The notes beneath the pieces were generated by a model. The model did no database searches and was not told the origin of the DNA. It worked only from the letters and a program-made list of their open reading frames with translations. Below, one piece after another: positions 37,982 through 52,478 of a stretch of 64,000 nucleotides of DNA. Source of the DNA: Coriaria nepalensis (lineage: Eukaryota > Streptophyta > Magnoliopsida > Cucurbitales > Coriariaceae). The DNA lies in the NCBI GenBank assembly GCA_027186245.1, contig CP114497.1, forward strand, positions 7,757,501-7,821,500, read 5' to 3'. Positions within the stretch are counted from its first letter, which is position 1; the number at the start of each line of letters is the position of its first letter. The translations under genes were made by a program, and so were the position numbers.

Positions 37982-40778
37982 CTAAGTAGTAAGTATAGGA
38001 GGAAGGAATTCAGAATGGGTGCCTAGAACTTTTGCCTTTGTATCAGGGAAAAACTCAAACCCGGGAAGAGTAGCAATCCCTCCACTTTGGGTCACTTCAA
38101 TGGGATAAGGAAGCAAATGACGATGAAGATCAATGTCGAGTGGCTCTTTATTTTCTATGTAAATGTCCCAAGAATCATGGGCAAGCATGTTGACGAGCTG
38201 CATACATGCTAGAGATTCCGGATGCTTGAAAATGGGGTCCACCGTGTGGAGGTGCTCATACCATAATGCCGTTCGGAACCCGTAGATTTCACCGCTGGCT
38301 GGTTTCTCAGGCATCGATAAGTGATGCGGTTGGAATGCTCCCATTGCTATCTCTGTGTCTCTTCCCCCGTCCATCGATCTCTGGTTTATATTGGCCGATC
38401 CAATGATTATATACTCATCATCCACTTTTAAAAAAAAGAATCGAAACTTTTTAATTAGTTTTTCGAGTTTAAACAGTTAGGAAATGAGCTATGAAAAAAA
38501 AAAAAAGTTACCTATCATCATTTTTGCATGAACATATATCATGAACCGTCGAGCCTTTTGAGCTCTAATATAGTCTGAATTGGGCTCGGGTTTTCCGGTC
38601 GGTGTATATTCTCCAGTTTTTGGACTCTCCCTATTCCCCAAACAGAAAAATGAGAGATAATCTTTAGGATGTGCAGAATCAAGACCCTTTCTCTGAAGAG
38701 CTTGACTAATATCACTATACATCATCTCCATTGTTCTTCGTTGCCAGTCCAGAATCGCCTGAACGGAGTCACTCTCCGGTATGCCTTCCGGCCACATGGG
38801 TATGACGACGTAAACCGAAAACCTCTCTCCAGCTTCGATTTTACTCACTATCTTAAGCGAGAGTTCTTTCGGGATCAAATGCAAAGCATTAATGTCGTCA
38901 ACTCTAGTATCGACAGAATGATTCCACCCAAACGAGCTTCCAATAAAATATTGATTCTCAATGTATATAAAATCCTTTGCTCGCCTAATTGCATTGATAT
39001 ACGCATCTTGAATGCTTCTATCGATCACATTATCTTTCCCAGTAACAAGCCCGTAATGGATCGCTTGTTCGGGATTTATAGGAAAACCCGTAGCAGCCCC
39101 ACCATCTATCGATCGGAATATTTGAACATTCCATGTCTCGGGATCATTTGGGGGAAGAATTTCTGATGGGCGGGTTATGAATTCATTGAGTTTCGCTAAC
39201 GGAATTAGCGAAGAAGTCCCCACTTGCTTCAACCACCTTTGCTCGAAATTGTATAGCACGTCCCATGCAACTGGCCCTTCCAGGCGGCAATGGATGTCAT
39301 GCCACGGTTCTCTCGGACCGCCTTTATCGATTGAAGACTTCGGAAAATTCGGCTGATGAAAATCATAGCGATGGACTGTATCTAAGGTTGAAAAAATAGG
39401 ATGTTCCGGTGTATCATATCTTCCATCACAAAGATCAATCCCACCCACAAAACTTATGATCCGTCTCTTCCTCTCTAGACCCCCTCCTCCTCTGCCTGGA
39501 ACTTCACTATCCACGACTACCGTTTTTTGATGGTGAGTGAACATAGCGGCAATCTCGAATCCTTGAATGAAGCTTCTCCCACCATCTGGATTGCGAGGAC
39601 ACAAAACACACTTCACTTTCGAGTTTCGAAAATAATCTGCAGTTCCTTCATCATGAGTTACCATCAAACCGTCCCTTTTGAATTCTTTAAGGGAAGTTCT
39701 ATCATCCCAAACAAGTAAGAGAACGGTCACACCATCTACATTAGCTTTTTTCTTCAAAAGCTCTCCCAGTGTTAGATCTCCGCCCGGTTTAGGCCGGCTT
39801 AAATCTCTAATTAGCTTAATCTTAGCATGTACGGACCACCCCGTTATATACACCAAGTGTTTCGCATTAGAAATGGCATCAAATATATCTTCCCAACACC
39901 TATTATCCTCTCTATATCTTCCTTCAGAAAGCAAGATAGGTGTAATCGAGTTGTTCAAAACATGAGCGTCTTGATAAAGAGAAACTTTATTGCCCGATCT
40001 TTGATTAAAAAAGGTGCACGGAACTCCCGGAAATTGTGGACTTTTGATTCCTTGAGACCAGTTTGAATTGGGGTCGTAGCTGACACTTAGAAACTGCAGT
40101 TTGACATGGAGTTTTGCACCGCCTTCAATTGGATTATGATCTTCGTCCAGAATCGGAACCAACCTTTGGACCTCGTACCCGCCTATGATATCTTCTACGG
40201 GTATGTATGCTCGTCCGATCAGGGTTGCTCCAATTATATCGTTGTTTTTTATCGTGAAGACCACACGAGAGATCCAATGCGCGCAGTAGATTCGAAATTG
40301 CTCGTTCCATTGTGGCTGTGAAGGTTGACCTACTATTCTTGTTCTTCCGACTCTTGCTTTGTCTAGATCTACCGTGGCGTAGATTTTGGACCCCCCGATC
40401 TGTTTACAATGGTTCGATATTTTTAAAAATTTAAGGATTGGATTATGGGTCATAACTATAATTGACAATGGGGAGGCTCTTTTGTTAGTACCTGAGATTG
40501 GCAGAGGACCAATTGTTTGACATGGTTGAGCATTTTTTTCCCTGATCCCTGTGGTTGCCATGCGTTTGATTGCAGCAAAATGAAGAACAACAACACCATG
40601 GATGAAAAAGGTTTCGAAGGAAAGAAAACTAATTTCTGAAACCTGTTAAGACAAAACGGCTACGAATAGAGCAATGTACCTTTCCGCATAATGCAGGAAA
40701 GCCGATGTGCAATTTTTGGGTCCCGAAAATTGTAGCGGAAAGTGTTCCGTGCAGCAAGCGTGGCGGCATTGTTGGCAT
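37982..40778 (-). CDS. phospholipase D, alpha class
   Basis: Hydrolyses phospholipids to phosphatidic acid in membrane remodelling and stress signalling. Three exons, 40778-40680, 40399-38512 and 38424-37982, assemble into 809 residues, close to the 810 of Arabidopsis PLD alpha 1. Exon 1 gives the start of the C2 domain ([12 protein letters not shown]). The C2 core has [16 protein letters not shown] and [15 protein letters not shown]. The two HKD sites are intact: HQKTVVVD at about 323-330 and HAKMMIVD at 657-664. [12 protein letters not shown] follows the second, and the protein ends [14 protein letters not shown]. The class call rests on the alpha-type C-terminus and [13 protein letters not shown]. 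The exon 1-2 join is inferred from phase; it makes the C2 domain about 14 residues shorter than PLD alpha 1 as I remember it. An open frame starting in intron 1 (40561) is not the real N-terminus. Confidence 0.93.
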
Positions 40779-41259
40779 TGTTGATTAGAGACAACAAAAG
40801 AACAAATGTAGGAATGAAGAGGACAAGTTTCCAAGAAGTTGGGGATGAAGGAAGACTTGAAATGATGGTACCGTTTAATATTTGTTGATAGGGATTTAGG
40901 AAGAGTGAGTGTGTAGAATTAGAACTCTATATCTTCAGGTGAAAGAAAGAGAGATGTCTTCAACTAATTCAAGCACAGAATCAGTTCCCGCCTTTGTTTC
41001 CAAAAAAAGGACCAAACCAGCTTTTTGTATAACGGGCCTGGAAATGTTATATGAGCCCAACCCGTTTTTCACATCCAGCCCGTCTAATATCTCGGGTTCC
41101 TACGAAATCTTAAACCAAAACGGTCTGGCGCCTAGTTTGTTACTTTCTTTCCTCCCAATTCCCTTTGCGTACGCTCGGATGCACTGGATCAGAACCCATA
41201 AAGTCATATCATCGGAAAATTGACGAGGAATCTCTGGGAGCGAGTGGGTGAGAGAGACG

Positions 41260-41655
41260 ATGAAGTTCTCGGAGAGTCTGAGTAAACCTGATCGAGGAGA
41301 CCTAACCGGAATGGAGGGACAAGTTTCTCTCCTACAAGGATTTGAAGAAACAGTTAAAGATGATCTACCCTAAGAAAGAAGGGGAGGAGAAGGAGGAGGA
41401 TTCACCTCGTAATAAACGGCCGAGATTGGACGGCCAGAACTCCACCGCTGACGACGGCGACCGTGAGGTCACGAAGGAGGTGAACGATTTTGTCACTTTA
41501 CTGGAGGAAGAGATGGATAAATTCAACGCCTTCTTCGAGGAGAAGGAAGAGATGGATAAATTCAACGTCTTCTTCGAGGAGAAGGAAGAGATGGATAAAT
41601 TCAACGCCTTCTTCGAGGAGAAGGAAGCGGAGTACGTCATTTATGGAAGGTGAAT
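41260..41655 (+). pseudogene. SPX-domain gene fragment (5' exon) with internal repeat
   Basis: First-exon fragment of an SPX-domain protein, a family sensing inositol pyrophosphates in phosphate starvation signalling. The ATG at 41260 starts MKFSESLS. A one-base shift and a TAA at the expected LPEWRDK site follow. The frame then reads FLSYKDLKKQLKMIYPKK, NKRPRLDG and TKEVNDFVTLLEEEMDKFNA, all SPX hallmarks. The DKFNxFFEEK segment is repeated three times in frame. It stops after EAEYVIYGR, well before the second half of the domain, and is followed 50 bases later by a carboxylesterase fragment. It is a non-functional gene piece, perhaps captured or left after a rearrangement. Confidence 0.85.
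41507..41623 (+). repeat. 39-bp in-frame tandem repeat, three units, in the SPX fragment
   Basis: Units 41507-41545, 41546-41584 and 41585-41623 each encode EEMDKFN(A/V)FFEEK. The only difference I see among them is a C/T change giving Ala or Val. Normal SPX proteins have one copy, so two duplications occurred, recently enough that the units are nearly identical. Confidence 0.95.
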
Positions 41656-41697
41656 TTTTGTGAATTTTTGTGAATTTCTGTTCTTTATCTTCCTGTA

Positions 41698-42280
41698 GTG
41701 GTCTACTTTCATGGGGGTGGGTTCTGCAACGGCTCAACCAGATGACTCGGCTACCATCATTTTCTTTGAGACTTCTCGGTCTCATCTCAATCCATCGTTC
41801 TTTCAATTGACTGTCGTCTAGCACCCGAAAACGGCCTTCCAACTGCTTACGAAGATTGCTATAGCTCACTTCAATGGCTAGTATACCAGGTCAACTCCGA
41901 ACCATGGCTCGATCAAACTGATATTTCCCGTATGTTTCTTTCTGGAGACAGCGCCGGAGGGATCATAGCAGACAATGTCGCAATCAACACGATGAAGAAG
42001 AAAGAAATCCATGACGTGAATATTAAAGAGTTAATGCTAATACATCCTTACTTTGGGAGCGAGACACGGACCCAGCAAGAGTTAGACAAAGCAGCAGCTG
42101 AGCATGTAGAGTCGAACGATATGTTCTGGATGCTAAGTATTCCCCGACCGGGACTATTACGGGTGTAACTTCGAGAAATTAGAGATGTCTGAAGAACAAT
42201 GGGGTCGGTTTCCAAACATTGTTGTGTTTGTTGCCGGTTTGGACCTTTTTGAGAAGAGAGATTCAGACTTCCCACATTAA
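41698..42280 (+). pseudogene. plant carboxylesterase (CXE, alpha/beta hydrolase) pseudogene
   Basis: Partial copy of a plant carboxylesterase of the GID1-like/HSL family. It retains the oxyanion-hole motif VYFHGGGFC, then CRLAPENGLPTAYEDCYSS, the nucleophile elbow FLSGDSAGG, LMLIHPYFGSETRT and, in a shifted frame, DYYGCNFEKLEMSEEQW and FPNIVVFVAGLDLFE. Two in-frame stops fall between FCNGSTR and SIVLSID, and a frameshift lies just after DMFWMLSIP near 42144. The N-terminal third and the last catalytic His region are absent. The ORF at 41932-42168 is only the middle part of this relic. Confidence 0.88.
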
Positions 42281-42289
42281 ACTTTGTGT

Positions 42290-42680
42290 CTTCTGTTCTT
42301 TCTTTTTATTTTTATTTTAAATATATCTAAGTTGCCATAACTTCAGATAAAATATTAAAATTTCAATAAAATAAAAGTTATAGCATACATTCAATTTTCT
42401 AAGATTTCATATTAGTTATAAGGAATTTGAATAAACTTATAAAAAATATTATATTAATTAAAATTAAATTAAATTTAAATAACCATTAGCAACGTTAAAT
42501 CAGTTTTTTTTTTTTCTCCTTTTAAGAAATTTTTCGAAGGATTCGTTCTCTCTTCTCATGAAATCCTATATTGGCGGAAAGAAAAGATAATAATGTCAAG
42601 TTAAATTGAATAAAAATAATTAAAAAAAAAAAAAGGAAAAAAAACCTTCAAGGGTATATAGTAATTAACAACATAAATTG
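42290..42680. other. intergenic AT-rich DNA upstream of UAP56
   Basis: AT-rich, with A- and T-runs near 42508 and 42622. Presumably holds the distal promoter of the UAP56 gene, whose leader starts about 42700-42770 and is spliced before the ATG at 43053. Confidence 0.5.
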
Positions 42681-43052
42681 AGGGTATTTGGGGCACTACA
42701 GTTGTCAAAGAGCCTTGCCTTTATATCGAGTAACCCTATCATTTCTCGCCTACTTCAGTGTCTCTCTCAGTACAGCCGAAGGTCTCTGCCCCGCTCTCGC
42801 GAAAATCATTTCGCCCATCCAAATTTTCTTTTCAGCTAACTTAATTTTCCTTTGCAGCCTCCGCGAAATCCTAGCCATAGTCTCGAATCTTACTTCTACG
42901 CAGCTTCAAAGGTATTCCATCCTCCATTAACGCAATCTCTGCTTCCGTCTGTTTCTGTAAACCCTAATTTCATATCTGCTCTCTGATTATCTAGTTTTCG
43001 GAAAGGTTTTTTGAGTTTTAAGTAATTATTTGTGCTTTTTTTTGTGTAGAAA

Positions 43053-46168
<3,116 letters not shown>

Positions 46169-46869
46169 AAGAGGACGGCATCAGGACAGGCAGCCAGGCA
46201 CCATGTTCAACCTTGTCCATGGTTTTTCGGACACCATTATTGTTCTGTTTACTAGGTGTTCAATTCTGTGGTGTACTACAACACTGCCTTCTTGTGTTAA
46301 GTCTACTAGAATTGATTAGAGATTCTGCCATTTACTATAGGCAGTGTTTTTTCTTTTTAACTTTTGGTGAATCTTTATTGACTTTTGGAGAATCTTTGTT
46401 AGAACTGAAGTCGCTCTTGTTGCTACAAGCTTTTTTCGTTTTGCACTTTTATGTATTATTGATTTAATGTAGCTATTATGACCATTCATCATATAAGTAA
46501 ACGAGATATGCAGATATGCTTGGATGAACAAATTTTTAACTTTGGTTTTCTACCATGTTTAATTTTGTTACAAGATTATAACTGAATTTGTTGTAAAAGA
46601 CGAAACAAGGCTGCAAGAGATTGCTTGGTAGTAAACATTCAGTGCCTGATGGGTGGGTGGGTTGGTATGCAGTTTTATCTTCATTTATTTATATATGGTA
46701 AGATTTTGACCACTTTGCATTAAGTTTTTTCTTCTTTTAATAATGAACTCTCTCAAAGGTTTGGTAGAGGAGGGTCGAGCCATGTAACTTCCTTATATCA
46801 TGTGGACAATTGGAAATTTCCCTTTTAGAGACATCACCTAGCATTTTTTTATTTTCTTTTGAAGCCCTA

Positions 46870-48870
46870 TCACGATGCCAATGTCAACCGAAGTAGGGAA
46901 CTTCATAGTGAGGTGTCTGGTGGACACCACTGCCCCTCTGTTGTTCACTACAGGTGGCCCAAGAATAACATTATATGCTAAGGGTATATCAACAATTAAG
47001 AAATTTACCATAACTGTCTTTTACCACGGCTCTTTGCCTATGGTCATGGATAGTGTAATGGCCCTTCATGCATTACTTCAGCTCCAAAAAAGCCAGTTAA
47101 AGGGGTGCAGGCCGGTTTCAATGAGGCATACTGGATTCCCATCTTTTGGAAAGCAGAACTGGCGATCACATCCACTGAGCTCCCTATGTCGACTAATACC
47201 TGGTGCACTTTCAACATGGCAATGTTGGTTGTGATGACCAACGCATCATTATAGAGGAATAAGAATCCTTCTTCGTCTTCTTTGCCAAAGGTGATGTCCA
47301 GTACCGGTTGAGGCGTTGAGGAAGACCCTATGGTGAACACCTCAGAACAAGTGGTTTGGACCCATTTCCTCCTTTGGCTTTTTTAGTGACCTCTTTCGGG
47401 TCCTCCGACAATGAATTGTATTTCTTTAGTATGACCCTAGCCTCCTTCGGTACTTTATCGTCCTGAATCTGCCCGGATCTTCTCAGATTATCTGCTTCTC
47501 TGCCCATAAATTCTTATAGCTCCTCATTTTGTATATGTTCCTCGATTGCAATTTTCAGCTGATAGCAATTAGAGGTTCGATGTCCAACATCACCATAGAA
47601 GTGACAATATAATGATTTATCTCTAGAATTTCGGTTTCCTCAAAGAAGAGGTGACATATTTTGTCCTTCATATTTCATGTATATAACCTCTCGGTCTGTC
47701 GTTAGAGGGGTTAGTCTTTCCAGCAGTCGCTTCAATTCTTTCTCGGGAGTCTTCCTCTTTTTCTTCTCTTTATGATCTTCCCTATGTTTCTCTTCTTTTT
47801 TCAGCTTGTGAGAGATAGAATCTGAGGTTTGAGCAATGTCCCTCATAACCTTCAGTTGAGTCTCATATACCTTATCTGCTACTCCAATTTTCTGAGCAAT
47901 CTCTACTGTCTCAGCCTAAGTTCTTAAGTGTTTTCCGATAGTTCGGATGAATTTTTCGTTGACGGTGCTCCCTAGGAAAGCGTGCATGACCTCTTCATTC
48001 ATCAACCTATCCACCTTTTATATTGCATGATTGAATCTTTCGATAAAATCCAACAAATTGTCTCATGGCCTCTGCTTGACTATGTTGAGAGTGATGAGGG
48101 GCAGCTTGGGTTTCGTGGCTCCTAAAAAGTTAACTATGAAAAATATCTTTAGTTCATAAAAAGAATCTATCGAGTATGTGGTCAATCCTCTGTACCAATC
48201 CATTGTTGACTCTACGAGAGTTATCTGGAAGGCTTGACAGACTACCGCCTCAAACATCCCACTCGCCTCAAACATCCCACTCAATTACATTGAGGCTATG
48301 TAGGCCTCAATATGGTGGTCTCTATGGTCTTTTAACTCATCATACTGTGGGATCTGATGTACTATGATTTTCTTCGGGATCTGAGCCCCCAAGATTCTTT
48401 TGGTAAATTGGTTATTTGTATCTTCGCAGAAGGGTGTAATTTCTCCATTTGTTGCTAAAGTTATTTCCAAGATCCTCTTCTTTAGCTCGGTTTACTTAGC
48501 TTTAGCTCTATCAAGCGCCTTCTGAGGCCTTTCCTCTGCTGTTATGTCTCCCACTTTGTTTCCAAAGGAGTTGACCCCTTAGTCTCTTCACTCATTTATC
48601 TCATGTGCTCTGAAGTTAGGAGTGTGAGCCGTTCTGAACTCTGCTTGTATATGACTTAAGAAGTCTCCGAGGTGATTATGCATGACCATTTCGACAATGC
48701 CAAAGATGTGGGCTATTTTCTAGCCCCCATTGTCCCCTCTTTGATCTCTTGTTGACATGGGAGAGATGCTTTGGAGTCGTCCGACCGATCTTTCTTGGTT
48801 GAAGTTGGTTGTTATCTCCGTCGTGTTCCTTAATATTTTTTCTTGGAATTTAATCAGATGAAGCTTCTAT
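46870..48870 (-). mobile_element. decayed Ty3/gypsy-type retrotransposon (gag and protease region)
   Basis: Minus-strand pieces across 2 kb read as a retrotransposon polyprotein: a gag (retrotransposon_gag-type) domain about 48470-48060, a Lys/Glu-rich linker about 47850-47640, and an aspartic-protease-like segment about 47340-47040 with its catalytic Asp context. Stops and frame breaks are frequent, so it is inactive. No reverse transcriptase or integrase was found. The sequence at 48990-49400, including GATAATACCACTCTAACA near 48991, could be part of a flanking LTR, but I could not pair it with a second copy. Confidence 0.7.
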
Positions 48871-49399
48871 CATTCCTACAGATTATGACAAATTGTTAAT
48901 GTAAAAATTTATGGCCAAGCTTCAACCGTATATTGATCCGATTGATTCCTATAAAACAAAAGAATATTGTCGAGGGTTATTTTCTGATAATACCACTCTA
49001 ACAATCAAGTTAAATATTTTGGAGAGAAAATAAAGTTTTTATGAAAATTTAGAGATGAGATATAAAATTAATGTGTTTTTTCCCTTCCATTTGGGACATA
49101 TTTATACCATTCATATTAATGACATGCAATTAAGTCCATCAATACTCTTTTAAGATCGTCGATCTTCGGTTACAATTTAATCAATATTATTTATTTTGAT
49201 CACCAATTGTATAACGATCAAACGACTATTAAGTGGTCCGACCTCACATAGTGTCTTAATATTCGACCATTTAGGATCGGTATACTCAACCAAAATCAAA
49301 CCTCATAATCTAGCGACTGTCAATCACACTTTAAATTGAGACCTTTAATCTCGTAAGATTGAATCTGGTCCGACCTTTGCAGATCAACTTGTGAATAAT

Positions 49400-50420
49400 G
49401 GTTCAACACCTACCATGAGACTCTCTTCTTCTCATTTCCTCCAAAAAAAAATTGCCCAAAAATTTTGTCAATTTTCTTCAACTCTCTTCGTCAATTTTCA
49501 TCAATTTTTGGACAATTTTTTTGAGGAAATAAGAAGAAGGACGTTCATGGTAGGTTTTGGAGACCTTCCCACTTGTTCATGGTAGCTCAAGGAAGAAGAT
49601 GGATGAAGATTGAGTTTTCCGCGATCTGATTTTAGCTATAAAGAAAAAAAAAAAAAAAAAAAAACAAGTATAATCAACCTCCCAAAGTTCATATTTGTTA
49701 CGATCAACTTCCCAAAAATCTGTTTAGTTATAATCAATATTTTAATATAAAATTTTATTATAACAAATTCTTTATAATTATCTTTCCAGGGCATATTCAC
49801 ATGACCGACACGTGATTAATATTTAAAACTTTTTAAATCCAAAATTCCAAAATTTATTTATTTTTTCCCAATTTATTTTTTCTTAATTTAACCTCAACTC
49901 CATTAATAAAGCTCAAAACTCTATAAATGGAGGTCAAGCTCTACAGTCATGGTGACCGAAGCTCGCTCCGATGGAGTTGAGGTTAAATTTAAAAAAAAAA
50001 AAAAAAATTAAGAAAAGAAAATATAAATTTTGGAATTATAAATATAAAAGATGATAAATTTGAGATTTAAATAGTTTTAAAATGAATTTCTAGGTTGAAG
50101 GTGATGAGAGATTTGTTCCTGCAACTGATGATGATGAAGTGATGGAGATTAAAAATTCTTTTGAAAATGACAAGATCGAACATGTGTGGTGTTGTCGCAT
50201 GCAAAAAAAGTACAAAAAATGTAATTTATTATCTTTTATATATTTTAAAACAAATTCTCAGGTAAGTCATCCTTGTCCAACACCAACTGTAAGTACTTCT
50301 ATCGATCAATGAGATTTCCTAATCATGGAATAAATTGATATTATTTTTAAAATAATTGATAATTAATTACTATTTTAAGTAATTTTATGTTTGATATTAA
50401 CGGTAACAATCGTGGTTGGA
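49400..50420. other. intergenic DNA between retroelement relic and polygalacturonase fragment
   Basis: AT-rich with A-runs at 49647-49662 and 49989-50006. A short protein-like stretch at 50096-50220 (Asp/Glu-rich) is not assignable to a family. Confidence 0.45.
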
Positions 50421-50439
50421 ACTATTTAGTCTCTAGTTT

Positions 50440-50770
50440 TCCATGGCTGCAATGGCGTATCGATCTCTAATGTTCATTTACTCGCACACACCTGAAGACA
50501 GTCCAAACACCGACGGGATCGACGGGATCGACATCTCCTCCTCATCTTATATCAATATCTCCAATTCCGTCATGGAAACCGGTATGTTTTATGATATTTT
50601 TCGTTCTAAAAAGAAAAAAAAACGCTTGCATAGACAAATTAATAAGTGCAAACTGCAAAATCTATTATGTTATTGTATGTCTGTGATTAGGTGACGATTG
50701 CATAGCCATTAATGGCGGCGTCTCTTATATCAATATCACATATGTTGCATGTGGACCCGGGCATGGTATA
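50440..50770 (+). pseudogene. polygalacturonase (GH28) gene fragment
   Basis: Two exon remnants of a pectin-degrading GH28 polygalacturonase. The first (to 50581) holds GVSISNVHLLA in one frame, then EDSPNTDGIDGIDISSSSY and NISNSVMETG in another. The second (50691-50770) holds [20 protein letters not shown], then GPGHG. The GT and AG between them are intact (50582 and 50689-50690), and the join ETG-DDC is in phase. Catalytic motifs NTD, DD and GHG are all kept. Defects: an apparent 4-base insertion (CACA) around 50482 shifts the frame, GID is duplicated by a 9-base direct repeat, and the rest of the roughly 400-residue enzyme is missing on both sides. Confidence 0.85.
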
Positions 50771-51190
50771 ATTACATAGTTAATTAATTAAGTGATGATT
50801 AATTTCTTTAATTTTTACTTAATTAATTCTGAGAGTATTAATCTTGTGATTATATACGTAGTGTGGGTAGTTTGGGACGTAACGGAGCTAAAATACATTG
50901 GCCCAACCGGTCAGTCCATTCTGATTTTATAACATCTGATCCAGCCCGCTATTATTGGGCCCGACTATCCTTGAGTCGGGCCTATTAAGCCCATAAACGC
51001 AGTCTCCACTATTCGGTTAGTTTTGCCACTTAAAAATTCAATTTCCCCTCTTTTTTCTCCCTCGCTTCGAATGATCGTGACTTCTTCTTCTTCCTCCCCC
51101 CTTAACCTACTCTCCATTCTCTGCTTATCCTGCGCACTCCATCATCATTTCGCTCTCCTTTTCCTCCTCATTTCGATCAGACAATCACCA

Positions 51191-52252
51191 ATGTGGAAAG
51201 GCGGTTCTCTAAGCGAAAGCGGTTCTCTAAGCGAAAGCGTGCTCAAGAAGATTATCATCTCCTACAGCTACGTTGCGATATGGATCTTCCTCAGCTTCAC
51301 CGTGATCGTCTACAACAAATATATCCTCGACAAGAAGATGTACAACTGGCCATTCCCGATTTTTTAAACTCTGATCCACATAGGATTCTGCGCCTCCATT
51401 GCAATCCTCCTCATCCGCGTCTTCAAGCTCGTCGAACCAGTCTCCATGTCTCGCGACGTCTACATCTCTTCCGTCGTCCCGATCGGAGCTCTCTACTCTC
51501 TCTCGCTCTAGCTTTCTAACTCCGCCTACATCTACCTCTCCGTCTCCTTCATCCAGATGCTCAAAGCACTAATGCCTGCCGCCGTTTACTCAATCGGCAT
51601 CTTTTTAAAAAAAGACGTGTTCAAGACCGATACGATGATTAATATGCTCTCGATCTCGTTTGGAGTCGCCGTGGCTGCTTACGGCGAAGCTAAATTCGAC
51701 ACGTGGGGAGTGATCCTCCAGCTCGGAGCGGTTGCTTTCGAAGCGACTCGCCTCGTTCTGATCCAGACCTTGCTTACGTCTAAAGGAATCTCTCTTAACC
51801 CTATCACTTCCTTATACTACGTGGCTCCTTGCTGCTTCGTCTTCCTCCTAGTGCCATGGATCTTCGTGGAGTATCCGCTTCTGAAAGACTACGCCGATTT
51901 GAAATTCGATTACTTGATTTTCGGAACGAATTCGTTCTGCGCGTTTGCGTTGAATCTTGCTGTGTTTCTGCTCGTTGGAAAAACTTCTGCTCTGACGCTG
52001 AACGTGGCCGGAATTGTTAAGGACTGGTTGTTGATTGCGTTTTCATGGTGGGTGATTAGAGATACTGTTACGCCGATTAATCTGTTTGGGAATGGACTTG
52101 CTTTCTTGGGCGTGGCGTATTATAATCATTCGAAATTGCAAGCTCTGAAGGCAAAAGAAGCACAAAAGATACCCGTTCAAGGCGGTGACGAGGAGGCCGG
52201 GAGCTTGTTTCCTGAGAGTGAAGGAGATAAGAGGACTGAATCACAGACTTGA
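51191..52252 (+). pseudogene. sugar-phosphate/phosphate translocator-like gene with two nonsense codons
   Basis: Intronless reading frame of 354 codons for a plant triose-phosphate-translocator-family membrane protein (At4g32390/At2g25520 type; substrate unknown to me). The frame has no indels. TAA at 51365-51367 (codon 59) replaces a residue in MYNWPFPI(S)LT. TAG at 51509-51511 (codon 107) replaces the Trp of SLSLWLSNSAY. Flanking conserved parts are intact: [93 protein letters not shown] and [19 protein letters not shown]. Any product started at the ATG would stop after the first helix. A truncated 231-residue frame from 51557 lacks the first helices. Few changes suggest recent inactivation; a null allele or assembly error is possible. 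Confidence 0.85.
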
Positions 52253-52478
52253 GTTCTAAAAGCCATAAACAATAAGGCACAAAAAGGATGAAGTAGTAGA
52301 AGAAGAAGAAGAGTAGAAACTGAGGCTTATTCTTTTTTGGAGGTAAAATTGTTCAAAATCTATGGGTTTACTTTTCCCTGGCAATATTAAATTGGACGAG
52401 TTTTAAGAAATTTTGGTGATAGTGAAAATTTTGTGTAAGTTTGTTTTATTCTTTCATTTTTAATGAAGTAATAAAATT

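Noticed and set aside
40400..40561. PLD frame starting at 40561 inside the first intron
   Set aside because: The upstream exon at 40778-40680 encodes the true C2 start (LLHGTL) and joins in phase; the intronic stretch has no family similarity.
51557..52252. The 231-residue translocator frame as a complete short gene
   Set aside because: It lacks the first helices, which are present upstream in the same frame behind two stop codons; it is the tail of a disabled gene.
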